A stretch of 64,000 nt of DNA. Source: Paracoccaceae bacterium. GTDB taxonomy: Bacteria; Pseudomonadota; Alphaproteobacteria; Rhodobacterales; Rhodobacteraceae. Shown here in pieces: positions 45,134 to 54,948 of this stretch (positions within the stretch are counted from its first letter, which is position 1; each line of letters opens with the position of its first letter). The translations under genes and the position numbers were made by a program. The notes beneath the pieces were generated by a model, which was not told where the DNA came from, did no database searches, and was given only the letters and a program-made list of their open reading frames with translations. The stretch covers positions 920,501 to 984,500 of the forward strand of contig WLWX01000001.1 of assembly GCA_012103375.1 (NCBI GenBank), given 5' to 3'.

Positions 45134-46669
45134 ATGGCCCTGCCGATACATCAATTCTCTGACGATCAGGCCGAGGCCTTTGACGCGATATCCGAACTGC
45201 TGCGTGGCGCTGGCGTGGACGTCGAAGAAAGCCTGACCAAGCCACCGATCGAGGATCAGAAGACGCAGGTTCTGGCCGTTGTCGGCAAGGCCGGATCGGG
45301 CAAAACCATGCTGCTGGCCAAGCTGGCCGAAGCGCTGGATGACGCCGGGGTCGAAACGATATCGGGCGATTACGAAGGTCGGCGCAGCAAGACCAAGCGG
45401 ACGCTTGCGATCCTTGCGCCCACGAACAAGGCCGCCAGCGTGCTGCGCGCCCACGGGGTGCCCGCAACCACGATCCACCGCATTATTTATACCCCGGTTT
45501 ACGACCCCGAATACGAACGCATCGCCGAATGGCTGGTCGGAACCCAAGGCGCGGAACGACCAGAGGTTGAAGGCCTGACCGATGCCGCGCTGGAGCGCGC
45601 GCAGGAATTCTATCGTCAGCACCGGTCCATCCCCGGAGCTTTGGCCGCCGCAGGCCTGCGCGGATCCGATTTCATTCAGGGCTGGAAACGGCGCGACGAT
45701 CCGTTGGATATCGGCTTTGTCGACGAAAGTTCGATGCTGGACGACAAGCAGTTTGAGGATTTGAAAGAGATTTTTCCGACCCTCGTCCTGTTTGGCGATC
45801 CCGCTCAGCTGGCCCCGGTAAACCAGTCCGGCGCGATGATCTTCGATGGTCTGCCCGAGCCGCGCAAACTGGTGCTCAGCCGGGTTCACCGGCAGGACAA
45901 GGGCAATCCGATTCTGGATCTGGCGCATGCGCTGGGCGACGATGATCTGACGTTTGAAGGCTTTGAAGACATGATCCGCAAGGCCGCCGAAACCGATGAT
46001 CGCGTGGTCGTCGCGGGCCGGGTGGAGGCGGCATTGATGGCGCGGTCCCCAGTGCTGGTCTGGCGCAACGCCACGCGGGTGCGGCTGATCCAGGCGTTCC
46101 GCGCAGCTTACGGAGCCCCGATTGACGCCCTTCTACCCGGTGAACCGCTGATCTGCGACGGAATCGAATTGCCCCTGAAGCACCGAAAGAAGCGCATTGA
46201 TCTTGAGGCACGCGGCCTGATCAAAGGCACCCAGGCAGTCTACCTCGGGCCGGGTCGCAAGCCCGGATTTTCGCGCCTGCATGTTTTTGGCGCGGAAGAG
46301 CCGCAAGTCTCGGCCGCGTCGATCATCAAGATCGAGGCACCGGGCGAAGAGGAACCCTTTATCCCCTACGCCGCCCGCATGGGTGCGGCCTTCCTGCATG
46401 GCGCGGCGGTGACGATTCACAAGGCACAGGGATCGCAATGGGATACGGTGCAGGTCTTCGCGCCTGACCTTTGGGCCGCCAGCCGTGCGGGGCGGGTCGA
46501 GGCGGGTATCGCGCTGTGGAAACGCCTGGCCTATGTGGCGATCACACGGGCGGAAAACCGGCTGTTGTGGGTGGTGCGCAACCGGCTGGCCCGGCCCGAA
46601 ACCGCGCTAATGGTTGACGATCTGGCGCCGCCGCCCGCGCCACTGGAACTTACCGGAGAAGACGCATGA
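45134..46669 (+). CDS. RecD-like ATP-dependent DNA helicase
   Basis: A 511-residue superfamily 1B helicase. Walker A VVGKAGSGKTMLL is near residue 55, motif Ia ILAPTNKAASVL, Walker B DIGFVDESSMLDD, motif III LFGDPAQLAPV, and the C-terminal UvrD_C_2 motif TIHKAQGSQWDTVQVF followed by YVAITRAENRLLW. It resembles the stand-alone RecD2/Dda-type helicases without the long N-terminal domain. The stop overlaps the SDR start by four bases. Confidence 0.88.
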   Translation: MALPIHQFSDDQAEAFDAISELLRGAGVDVEESLTKPPIEDQKTQVLAVVGKAGSGKTMLLAKLAEALDDAGVETISGDYEGRRSKTKRTLAILAPTNKAASVLRAHGVPATTIHRIIYTPVYDPEYERIAEWLVGTQGAERPEVEGLTDAALERAQEFYRQHRSIPGALAAAGLRGSDFIQGWKRRDDPLDIGFVDESSMLDDKQFEDLKEIFPTLVLFGDPAQLAPVNQSGAMIFDGLPEPRKLVLSRVHRQDKGNPILDLAHALGDDDLTFEGFEDMIRKAAETDDRVVVAGRVEAALMARSPVLVWRNATRVRLIQAFRAAYGAPIDALLPGEPLICDGIELPLKHRKKRIDLEARGLIKGTQAVYLGPGRKPGFSRLHVFGAEEPQVSAASIIKIEAPGEEEPFIPYAARMGAAFLHGAAVTIHKAQGSQWDTVQVFAPDLWAASRAGRVEAGIALWKRLAYVAITRAENRLLWVVRNRLARPETALMVDDLAPPPAPLELTGEDA

Positions 46670-47391
46670 CAATGACGATGCTGATCACTGGCGCAAGCTC
46701 GGGCATCGGGCGCGAGGTTGCGCTTCAGGCGATGGCCAAAGGCTGGCGTGTCGGGTTGTTTGCGCGCAGTGCAGACAAGCTGGAGGAGGTCGCCAAATCG
46801 GGCGAGGCGCTGGTGCTGCCCGGCGACGTGACCGATCTGGGCGCGGTTGAAGGCGCGGTGACCCGGATTGCCGAGGCCTGGGGTCGTCTGGATGTCGTCT
46901 TTAACAACGCCGGGATATTCACGCCGCCCGGCACCATCGACGAAATCGCGTTGGAAGACTGGCACGCCGCGCTGGGGGTGAACCTGACGGGCATGTTCCA
47001 CACCGCGCGGGCGGGTTTCGCACAGATGCGCGCGCAAAAGCCGCAAGGCGGGCGGATCATCAACAACGGATCAATCTCGGCCCATATGCCGCGCGAAGGG
47101 GCGCTGTGTTACACGACGACCAAACACGCGATCACCGGAATGACCCGGCAACTCAGCCTCGATGGCCGTCCGTTCGATATCGCTTGCGGGCAAGTGGATA
47201 TCGGCAATGCGGAAACGCCCATGGTGTCCTCGCTCAAGGATCGTGAACAGGCCGCCGGGCTCGGTGTTGAGACGATGGATGTCGCGGACGCCGCATCCTC
47301 GGTGCTGCATATGTCCAGCCTGCCGTTGTCGGCCAATGTGCAGTTCATGACCGTGATGGCGACCAAGATGCCCTATATCGGGCGCGGATAG
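46666..47391 (+). CDS. short-chain dehydrogenase/reductase
   Basis: 241 residues. The NAD(P)-binding TGASSGIGREVA is near the start, NNAG is conserved, the catalytic Ser is in NNGSISAH and the catalytic Tyr-Lys is in CYTTTKHAITG. The substrate cannot be deduced. It is translationally coupled to the helicase (ATGA), probably only by operon packing. Confidence 0.9.
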   Translation: MTMTMLITGASSGIGREVALQAMAKGWRVGLFARSADKLEEVAKSGEALVLPGDVTDLGAVEGAVTRIAEAWGRLDVVFNNAGIFTPPGTIDEIALEDWHAALGVNLTGMFHTARAGFAQMRAQKPQGGRIINNGSISAHMPREGALCYTTTKHAITGMTRQLSLDGRPFDIACGQVDIGNAETPMVSSLKDREQAAGLGVETMDVADAASSVLHMSSLPLSANVQFMTVMATKMPYIGRG

Positions 47392-47576
47392 GCGCGGCCT
47401 GGCCGCCAGCCCCGGCGTGCCGCCCCGCGTGCAGTGGCGGGCGATGCCGGTTTCAGATCCTGCGCAGGTCAGGTCCACCGGCTGGTGTCGTTTTTGACCC
47501 CTTCGATGTCCCTGCGCGTTCTTGCGCAACGCCTCGGTTCTGCCACAGACTGCGGTGACAAGGGGGAGGTTTCGTC

Positions 47577-48728
47577 ATGGGTGCCCACAGTGATCTAGAT
47601 GCCGTCATGGCCCCGGTCGCCACGGCACGCGGCCTGCCCAATGCGCATTATGTTTCGGACGAAATCTTCGCCGAAGAACGCGATGCGGTGCTGTTCAAAA
47701 GCTGGTCGGGTATCGGGTTCGCCAAGGACGTCCCGGAACCGGGCGATGCAAAACCGATCAATTTTCTTGGAATGCCGCTGGTGATGATCCGCGACAAAAC
47801 GGGCGCGTTGGGGGTGTTTCAGAACACCTGCCGCCATCGCGGCATGATCCTGATAGAAGAGGCGAAGAAGATCGAAGGCGCAATCCGCTGCCCCTATCAC
47901 AGCTGGTGCTACGCGCTGAATGGCGATCTGCGGGCCACGCCCCATGTGGGCGGGCCGGGCAACAACATTCACGATGACATCAAGCGCGACGAGTTGGGCC
48001 TGATCCGCATCCGCAGCTATGTTTGGCGCGACGTCGTCTTCGTAAACATCTCGGGCGACGCGCCGGAGTTTGCAGAAGTGCACGCTGATCTTATCGCGCG
48101 CTGGGCCGAATTCGACAAACCATTGTACCACGGCGGACCAGATTCGTCCTTTGAGCTGACGGTGAAATCAAACTGGAAGCTCGCGGTCGAGAATTACTGC
48201 GAAAGCTATCACCTGCCGTGGGTTCATCCCGGCTTAAACGTCTATTCGCGGCTGGAAGATCACTATCACATCGAAGTTCCGGGCGAATATTCGGGTCAGG
48301 GATCGCACGTTTATACTCAGATCAAAGGCGAGAATGGTGAAGTTTTTCCTGACTTCCCAGAGTTGGGCAGCAAGTGGGATCAGGCTGGAGAGTGGGTTTC
48401 GCTGTTTCCAAATGTCCTGTTCGGAGTGCAGCGTGACCACGCGTTCGCCATCCTGCTGGAACCGATCAACACCAGCGAAACTGTTGAGCATGTCGAGATT
48501 TACTATGCCGCCCCGCCCGAAGATACGCCCGAGCTGGAGGCCCTGCGCGACAAGAACGCCCAGCAATGGCGCGAGATTTTCGAGGAGGATATTTTCGTCG
48601 TCGAAGGCATGCAAAAAGGCCGCCACGGGGTGATGTTCGACGGTGGCAAATTCTCACCGGCGATGGACGGGCCGACGCATCTGTTTCATCATTGGATCGC
48701 GGCGAAACTGGCCGAGGCTCGGGGCTGA
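47577..48728 (+). CDS. aromatic ring-hydroxylating (Rieske) dioxygenase alpha subunit
   Basis: 383 residues. The Rieske 2Fe-2S ligands are C85-x-H87 and C105-x2-H108 (NTCRHRG, CPYHSW). The mononuclear iron region is ENYCESYHLPWVHPGL (H212, H217), with the third ligand expected near the C-terminus. Enzymes of this shape hydroxylate aromatic rings or demethylate betaines. No ferredoxin reductase gene is adjacent. A small protein gene and a DAO-type flavoprotein gene follow, which could point to an amine or betaine substrate (inference). Confidence 0.88.
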   Translation: MGAHSDLDAVMAPVATARGLPNAHYVSDEIFAEERDAVLFKSWSGIGFAKDVPEPGDAKPINFLGMPLVMIRDKTGALGVFQNTCRHRGMILIEEAKKIEGAIRCPYHSWCYALNGDLRATPHVGGPGNNIHDDIKRDELGLIRIRSYVWRDVVFVNISGDAPEFAEVHADLIARWAEFDKPLYHGGPDSSFELTVKSNWKLAVENYCESYHLPWVHPGLNVYSRLEDHYHIEVPGEYSGQGSHVYTQIKGENGEVFPDFPELGSKWDQAGEWVSLFPNVLFGVQRDHAFAILLEPINTSETVEHVEIYYAAPPEDTPELEALRDKNAQQWREIFEEDIFVVEGMQKGRHGVMFDGGKFSPAMDGPTHLFHHWIAAKLAEARG

Positions 48729-48979
48729 TCACGTCCCGGCGCGATGATCTGGACGCCCGGCTTTTGGGCGCGCATGCTGCCGGGGATCACACGGCCCTTG
48801 TGGCACTGTATACCGAGGCTGCGGATATGGCGCAGGCGGGCGGAGAGACCGAGGCTGCATGTTTCTACCTTACCCACGCCTATGTTTTTGCCCTGCAAAC
48901 CGATGCGCCGGAACGTGCCGTTTTGAATGCGCGGCTGGTGGCGCTGGGCCGCGAAGCTCCGCTGCCCAGTGGGGGCTGA
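48692..48979 (+). CDS. small TPR-like hypothetical protein
   Basis: The frame contains DDLDARLLGAHAAGDHTALV and EAACFYLTHAYVFALQT, helical repeat-like sequence typical of TPR/Sel1 proteins. The start is uncertain: there is no ATG; a TTG at 48692 overlaps the oxygenase gene, and a CTG at 48725 sits where relatives would have an ATG overlapping the oxygenase stop. It ends one base before a possible GTG start of the next gene. Function is unknown. Confidence 0.6.
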   Translation: MDRGETGRGSGLITSRRDDLDARLLGAHAAGDHTALVALYTEAADMAQAGGETEAACFYLTHAYVFALQTDAPERAVLNARLVALGREAPLPSGG

Positions 48980-48986
48980 GGTGACC

Positions 48987-50314
48987 ATGCCACCGCTGCG
49001 CTGGGCCAAGGGCGCGCGACCGGGCCAACCCTATTGGTGGGACGGGGCAGGCGCCGCTGACGAAGCGCCGCACCCTCTGCCGGAGCGTGCCGATCTGCTG
49101 ATTATCGGGGCCGGATACACCGGCCTGTCCGGCGCGATTGCAGCGCACGATGCCGGGGCATCGGTCGTTGTGGTCGATGCCGGAACGCCGGGTCAGGGCG
49201 CGTCCACCCGCAATGGCGGCATGTTCGGCGCGCACCCGCGTCTGGGCTGGGATGCGCTGGCGCGGACCTATGGATCAGACGTCGCAGACGATCTGTTCGC
49301 CGAGGCGGGTCCGGCGATGGACTGGGTCAAAACGCTGATCACGCAGGAGGGTATCGATTGTTCCCTGCAACAAACCGGCCGCATACAGCTTGCCTGGACC
49401 CCTGCGCATTTTGACGCGCAACAGCGCATGGCCAAAGTGGTGCAGGCCAAAAGCGATGTTGCGATTCAGGTGATCGGGCGTGATGGACTGGCGGATCACA
49501 TTCGGACCGCACAATATTTCGGTGGCATCCTGTTTCCGCAGCATTGCGCGATCAATCCGCGGCAGTTCCACGATGGGCTGATGGCCGCTGTGTGCAGCGA
49601 CGCGGCATTCCTGTCGTCGTCAATTGCGCCGTTACGTCGCTGGAACGCACGCACAGCGGTTTGCGGGCGATGACGGCCCGGGGACCGATCCGCGCCGATC
49701 AGGCGCTGCTTGCCACGGGCGGCTATACCAGCGGCGCATTCCACTGGCACCGCGCACGGGTCTTCCCGTTGCCGAGTTTCCTGATCGCCACCGAACCGCT
49801 GCCGACGGACCTGATCGAGCGGGTCGCACCAGGGCGTCGGATGATGGTGGAAACCCGCGCCAGACACTCTTATTTCCGCCTGTCGCCCGATGGCGCCCGT
49901 ATCCTGTTTGGCGGGCGGGCCGCGATGCGCCCGATTGCGCCGGACCTTGCCGCGCGACGCCTGCGCGCGACGATGCTGGAAATCTGGCCCGAGTTGTCCG
50001 AGGCGCGCCTCAGCCACGTCTGGTCGGGGAATACCGGCTACAGCTTTGGTCATATGCCCAATGTCGGCAGCGACGGCGCGCTGCATTGGGCCATGGGGTT
50101 TTCAGGATCCGGCACTGTCATGGCGCCCTATCTGGGGGCCAAAGCGGCGCTGGGCGCGCTGGGCGATCCGGGCGGGGCGACGGCCTATCGCGCGACCCGG
50201 CTAAGGCGCAGTTGGCTGCACCCGACACCGCGCCCGCATTTCCTGCGCGCTGCCGATCTTTGGTATCGCCACGGGGTCGACCCTCGCGAAACCCGCGCCG
50301 GACGAGGTACTTAG
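48987..50314 (+). pseudogene. FAD-dependent oxidoreductase (DAO family), frameshifted
   Basis: The first part (48987 to about 49600) encodes LIIGAGYTGLSGAIAAHDAG, GASTRNGGMFGAHPRLGWDA and FPQHCAINPRQFHDGLMAAV, the FAD-binding half of a glycine/D-amino-acid oxidase-like enzyme. The second half (ATGGYTSGAFHWHRARVFPL; GNTGYSFGHMPNVGS; ending DPRETRAGRGT) continues in another frame to 50314. One base appears lost near 49595-49610, just after MAAV, since RRGIPVVVNCAVTSLERT continues the expected strand. Either the gene is inactive or the sequence has an error here. A GTG at 48981 is an alternative start. Confidence 0.8.
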
Positions 50315-50379
50315 AGCGCCCAGGCATTTCGCACCGTGCCTCGGCATGATAGCAGGCGTTCAGTCACTTGGGGGTTGCA

Positions 50380-51390
50380 GTGAGCGGTAGCAAAATTCTT
50401 CTGACGGGCGGTGCCGGATACATCGGATCGCACACCGCCGTGGCCCTGGCCGAGGCGGTGTACACGCCGGTCATCCTCGACAATTTTTCCAATGCGAAGC
50501 CGGGCGTGCTGGACCGGGTGGAGATGATATTGGGCGGGGCTGTGCCCCTTGAACGCGGTGACGTGCTGGATCGCGTGTTTCTGGATGATGTTTTCGCGCG
50601 CCACGATATCAGCGCGGTGATTCACTTTGCGGCGCGCAAGGCAGTCGGCGAATCCGTGTCCCGACCACTGGATTATTTTGAGACGAATTGCGGCGGGTTG
50701 ACCGCCCTGTTGCGCGCGATGGAGGGGGCCGGAACCCGCCATCTGGTGTTTTCCTCGACCGCCACTGTTTATGGCGCGCCTGAGGTCGTGCCGATCCCGG
50801 AAACGGCCGAATTGCGCCACACAAATCCTTATGGGCTGACCAAACTGACGTCGGAATACCTGCTCCAGGCGATGGCCGCCGCCGATCCAGGCTGGGTTTT
50901 CGGCATCCTGCGGTATTTCAACCCGGCTGGCGCACATGAGTCTGGACTGATCGGTGAAGAACCGGAGGGCATCCCCAACAACTTGATGCCCTATATGGCA
51001 AAGGTCGCTTCGGGAGAGTTGCCGCACCTCAGTGTTTTTGGCAATGATTTCAATACCCCGGACGGCACAGGCGTGCGCGACTATATTCACGTCATGGACC
51101 TGGCCGAGGCGCATGTCGCCTCACTGGCGGCCCTGTTGCGCAGAGCCGAAGGCCATACCGTCAATGTCGGCACGGGCACGGGTGTTTCGGTCATGGAGAT
51201 GCTCGCCAGCTACAGCCGCGCCTGCGGGCGTGAATTGGCGTGGAAACAGGCGCCGCGCCGTGCCGGAGATGCGGACATGCTGGTTGCCGATCCGACGCTT
51301 GCCAGCAAGGTTTTGGGCTTTCGGACCCGAAGAACAGTGGATGAAATGTGCGAAAGCTCGTGGCGCTGGGTGACGCGGAACAGCCGATAA
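50380..51390 (+). CDS. galE: UDP-glucose 4-epimerase
   Basis: 336 residues. The NAD-binding TGGAGYIGSHTAVALAEA is at the N-terminus. Catalytic Ser and Tyr-x3-Lys are in VFSSTATVYGAPE and NPYGLTKLTSEY, with YFNPAGAHESGLIGE and GTGVRDYIHVMDLAEAH typical of GalE. It interconverts UDP-glucose and UDP-galactose for surface polysaccharides. The start GTG 50380 follows GGGGGTTGCA. ugd lies beyond an IS630 copy on the opposite strand. Confidence 0.93.
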   Translation: MSGSKILLTGGAGYIGSHTAVALAEAVYTPVILDNFSNAKPGVLDRVEMILGGAVPLERGDVLDRVFLDDVFARHDISAVIHFAARKAVGESVSRPLDYFETNCGGLTALLRAMEGAGTRHLVFSSTATVYGAPEVVPIPETAELRHTNPYGLTKLTSEYLLQAMAAADPGWVFGILRYFNPAGAHESGLIGEEPEGIPNNLMPYMAKVASGELPHLSVFGNDFNTPDGTGVRDYIHVMDLAEAHVASLAALLRRAEGHTVNVGTGTGVSVMEMLASYSRACGRELAWKQAPRRAGDADMLVADPTLASKVLGFRTRRTVDEMCESSWRWVTRNSR

Positions 51391-51794
51391 GGCGGTTGCG
51401 GCGCAACGGCTGAGAATTACGTTCGGTCTGGGCCGTTGTCGACATTGTGAGGGCAGCCACCTGTTTCAGACTGACGGGATCTGTGAGCCATAAAAGTGCC
51501 CGCCAAGACCGTCGCGAAATTCTGTAGCGCAATTCAGATCAATTGAATCGCTATGGGATTTGCCTGCGCCCGGTGCGCGCCAAAGGCGCAGGGCGCACGC
51601 CGGACCGGCTCCACCGGTCTGGCGTCGGTTTGAGGTGGGCACTCCGGTCAGATTTGACGGCTAACCCAGCGCCATAAATCGTGCCCACGCACTGTTGCTA
51701 CGCCAGCCCGCCGGTCCGGCGCGCGCCCTGCTTTTGGGGTTCGTCTTCGGGCCTCGTTGCAGATCAAATAGATCATTTCTAACCTTGGCCTTTA
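51391..51794. other. intergenic region rich in GC palindromic repeats
   Basis: About 400 bases after galE with no gene. They hold a GC-rich repeat (51564-51609), part of a second copy in reverse (51711-51732) and the TA where IS630 copy B inserted (51793-51794). Confidence 0.6.
51564..51609. repeat. GC-rich palindromic repeat, copy 1
   Basis: CTGCGCCCGGTGCGCGCC pairs internally with GGCGCAGGGCGC; the tail is CACGCCGGACCGGC. An almost identical 48-bp copy is at 61037-61084, and the last part recurs inverted at 51711-51732. This is consistent with a REP-like dispersed family. Confidence 0.7.
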
Positions 51795-52847
51795 AAGCGT
51801 TTCGACATTAACCTGAGACATATCCGGCGGCCTTAAAGTAGTTCCAGCATTCTACTGGGTCGTAGAGATCGCAGATTGCTCCGATTGCTTCGAAGACCTG
51901 GGTAAAGGACCTGGCCCCGATCCGTCGCAAATGGGCTTTCAGTTTAGAGAAGGCCTGCTCGATGGGATTCAGGTCGGGCGAGTACGGTGGCAGGTAAAGG
52001 AACCAGCAGCCGTGATTGCGTAAAGCCTGCGTCGCCTCCTTATTCCGGTGGGTTGCCAGGTTGTCGAGAATGACGACAGTGCCGGGGTTGATCTCGGGGA
52101 CCAGCACTTCGCGGATGTAGGCCGCGAAGGCGGGGCCATCTATCGCTCCCTTGATGACCCAAGGTGCGATCAGCGCGCCTTGGGTCAGGCCCGCGATCAA
52201 GGTTTGGGTTCCCCAGCTTCCGAAGAGCGCATCCATCGTCAGGCGCTTACCGCGCTTGGCTCTGCCGCGTAGGCGCGTGAGGTTTGTCTTCACTGCGGTT
52301 TCGTCAATAAAGACAACGCGCTCAGGAAAGGTCGCAATGGCTGGCGAGCGGTATCTGAACCAGTCGGCCCGTTGCTGCCTTACCTTGGCGCGGCGGCGCT
52401 CGGTTGCGACCAGCGACTTTTTTTGTACGTGAAGCCGAGCCGGGACAGAAGGTTGGCGATGGAGGAGTGATGCACCCGCACACCCTCTGCATCGGCCAGC
52501 GCATTACGCAACTCAAAGAGCGTGATGTCAGGGTCTTGTGCGATCAACTCCTCAAAGAATTCCCGATGCGGAGCCAGCTTTCCCTTGCCGCGCGGCGGTC
52601 CCTGCCGGGCAGGTTCCGCATGACCCTTCATCCTCACCTGACGCGCCCACCGCGCGCCTGTGGCAGGCGACAGCTTCAACCGCAACGCCGCCGCGCGCCC
52701 GCTCAACCCTTCTTCAATGTATCTCTGAAACCGTATCCGAAGCGCAGATGGCAAAGGTGCTGACATGATCCATCCTCCCAAACAGGATGAATCACAGATC
52801 AGGTCTCAAGGGAATCCCTCGCGATTCAGGTTCAAGCCGAAACGCTT
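51795..52847 (-). mobile_element. IS630-family insertion sequence, copy B (1053 bp)
   Basis: Same ends as copy A, flanked by TA (51793-51794 and 52848-52849). It lies between galE and the 3' end of ugd, 27 bases from the ugd stop, so ugd is intact but its transcription end region was altered. Confidence 0.95.
51808..52766 (-). CDS. IS630-family transposase (frameshift fusion), copy B
   Basis: Same two-frame structure as copy A, with the slippery A7 at 52418-52424 (T run on the plus strand). No difference from copy A was noticed in the protein sequences. Confidence 0.9.
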
Positions 52848-52874
52848 TAGGTCGCCCGATAACAATTGCCTGCC

Positions 52875-54206
52875 CTACGAGGGGTCTTCGATCACCAAAT
52901 CCGCACGACCGATCCCGACATAGCCGACAAATCCGGCTTTCTTTGCCTCTTTGGGGGAATAGACGTTCCTCAGATCCGCCATTCGTGGCGTTTCCATTCG
53001 CCGGGCAAGACGCTTCAGATCCAGCGCGCGGAACTCATTCCATTCCGTCAGGATCACCACGGTATCGGCGTTCCGGGCTGCCTTGTAGGCATCATCGATC
53101 CAGTTGACGCCAGCCAGCATCGCCTCGCCCTCGCGCCGGCCCTGCGGGTCGACCACGCGCACCTTGGCGCCCGCCCCGACCAACGCCGGAACGATGGTCA
53201 GCGAGGGGGCTTCGCGCATATCGTCTGTGTTCGGTTTGAATGTCACACCCAACACCGCGATTGTCTTGCCGGTGACCGAGCCTCCGCACAGGTCCATGAT
53301 CTTGCCCGACATGCGCCGGATGATGGCGTCGTTAACCTCAATCACCGTTTCGGTGATCCGCATCGGCACAGCATGCTCCTGCCCGATCCGGGCCAGTGCG
53401 CGCGTGTCCTTTGGAAAACACGAGCCGCCATACCCCGGCCCGGCGTGCAGGAATTTGTTGCCGATCCGCCCATCCAGCCCGACACCGTTGGCGACCGACT
53501 TGATGTCCGCACCGGTCTTTTCGCACAGCTGAGCAATCTCGTTGATGAAGGTGATTTTGGTCGCCAGAAACGCGTTGGCGGCGTATTTCACCATTTCGGC
53601 GGATTCCAGATCTGTCGTGACCACCGGGAAATCGCGCAGGAATAGCGGGCGGTACACCTCGGCCATCACCTCGCCCGCGCGTTCGCTTTGTACGCCGACG
53701 ACGACGCGGTCCGGGCGCATGAAATCGTCGATCGCCGCCCCTTCGCGCAGGAACTCCGGGTTCGAGGCGACATCGAAATCCGCATCAGGTGCCGCCTTGC
53801 GGATCACCTGCTTGACCTGCCGATTGGTGCCGACCGGCACCGTCGATTTCGTGACGACAACGGCGTATCCGGTCAGCGCTGCGGCAATTTCTTCTGCTGC
53901 GGCGAAGACGAACGTCAGGTCGGCATGACCGTCGCCGCGCCGCGCCGGGGTGCCGACGGCGATAAACACCGCGTCCGCCCCATCCACGGCCTGAGCCAGA
54001 TCTGTGGTGAACGACAACCGCCCGGCGGCCACGTTCTTGGTCATCAGATCATCAAGACCGGGTTCATAGATCGGAACCTGCCCGTCGTTCAGAAGCTTGA
54101 TCTTCTCAGCCGATTTGTCGACACAGATCACTTCGTGCCCGAAATCCGAAAAACAGACACCAGAAACCAAGCCAACATAGCCGGTGCCAATCATTGCGAT
54201 ACGCAT
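52875..54206 (-). CDS. ugd: UDP-glucose 6-dehydrogenase
   Basis: 443 residues. The NAD-binding MRIAMIGTGYVGLVSGVCF, the central TKSTVPVGT and SNPEFLREG, and the catalytic Cys in GYGGSCFPKD identify it. It oxidises UDP-glucose twice to UDP-glucuronate for acidic polysaccharides and fits with galE nearby. The ATG at 54206 marks the family N-terminus; the longer upstream open frame is not coding. Confidence 0.96.
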   Translation of the reverse strand: MRIAMIGTGYVGLVSGVCFSDFGHEVICVDKSAEKIKLLNDGQVPIYEPGLDDLMTKNVAAGRLSFTTDLAQAVDGADAVFIAVGTPARRGDGHADLTFVFAAAEEIAAALTGYAVVVTKSTVPVGTNRQVKQVIRKAAPDADFDVASNPEFLREGAAIDDFMRPDRVVVGVQSERAGEVMAEVYRPLFLRDFPVVTTDLESAEMVKYAANAFLATKITFINEIAQLCEKTGADIKSVANGVGLDGRIGNKFLHAGPGYGGSCFPKDTRALARIGQEHAVPMRITETVIEVNDAIIRRMSGKIMDLCGGSVTGKTIAVLGVTFKPNTDDMREAPSLTIVPALVGAGAKVRVVDPQGRREGEAMLAGVNWIDDAYKAARNADTVVILTEWNEFRALDLKRLARRMETPRMADLRNVYSPKEAKKAGFVGYVGIGRADLVIEDPS

Positions 54207-54299
54207 GGAACCTCTTACAGGATAGGGTGAGTTGCCCGTTGGATGCGACAAGGCCAGCGGGCTGTCAACGGGAATGACACGAAAGGACGGGAGGACGCG

Positions 54300-54920
54300 A
54301 TGCCGGGACGGCTGTTTTTGGAGACTCCGGTGGCCGAAGTTGCAGCCGCGCTTGGCACCCCTGTGGGTGCGGTCGCCGATGAGCCGCCGCGCCGCAATAT
54401 CGCGCCAGGGCAAGAGGTTCTGGTGCTGCGCGATGACGGCGCACTGGTTCGCATGCGCTGGGGGCTGATCCCGGTAGGGCGGGTCAATGCGCGGGGCCGT
54501 CCAGTGATGGAAACACTGATCAACGCGCGCAGTGAGACGCTGTTCGACAAGTCGGCGTTTGAAGGGCTGCGCCGCTGCATTGTTCCGGCCGATGGCTGGT
54601 ATGAATGGACCGGCAAGGCGCGGCGCAAAACGGCCTGGAGGATCAAACCCAAATCCGGCGGTCTGCTGGCTTTCGCGGCTGTCTGGGATGTCTGGAACGG
54701 ACCGGGCGGCATCCAGGTGGCCCAGGTCGCGACCGTAACATGTGAACCTTCGGCGGATGTCCGCGATATCCATCACCGGATGGGCGTTCTGCGGCACCCG
54801 GCAGATTATTCTGTTTGGCTAAATGGAGCCCAAGCGGACGCTGCGGCACTTTGCGTCCCTTACCCTGACGGAGCGCTCGGCGTTGCGGCGGCCAGTGATG
54901 TTGATTGGGGGGCTGCGTAG
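54300..54920 (+). CDS. SRAP (SOS response-associated peptidase, YedK/HMCES-like) lacking Cys2
   Basis: 206 residues of the SRAP family, which crosslinks to abasic sites in single-stranded DNA through Cys2. Here the start is MPGRLFLE, so Cys2 is Pro. The other active-site positions are kept: N75 and R77 in INARSET, the Glu of DGWYEW (E102) and the His of DIHHRMGVL (about H158). The start is supported by GGGAGGACGCG just upstream, and there is no alternative ATG giving MCGR. Without Cys2 a covalent thiazolidine link cannot form, so the role may be non-covalent DNA binding or something else. Confidence 0.88.
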   Translation: MPGRLFLETPVAEVAAALGTPVGAVADEPPRRNIAPGQEVLVLRDDGALVRMRWGLIPVGRVNARGRPVMETLINARSETLFDKSAFEGLRRCIVPADGWYEWTGKARRKTAWRIKPKSGGLLAFAAVWDVWNGPGGIQVAQVATVTCEPSADVRDIHHRMGVLRHPADYSVWLNGAQADAAALCVPYPDGALGVAAASDVDWGAA

Positions 54921-54941
54921 GGCAGACTGTCCGCCCTACGC
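54915..54941. terminator. bidirectional hairpin terminator
   Basis: GCGTAGGGC and GCCCTACGC form a perfect 9-bp stem with loop AGACTGTCC. It overlaps the stop of the SRAP gene and lies just past the convergent small secreted-protein gene. Confidence 0.65.
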
Positions 54942-54948
54942 GTGTAGA

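Noticed and set aside
52875..54797. N-terminal extension of ugd beyond 54206
   Set aside because: It overlaps the SRAP gene on the other strand, and the Rossmann start MRIAMIGTGYVG at 54206 is the normal N-terminus.
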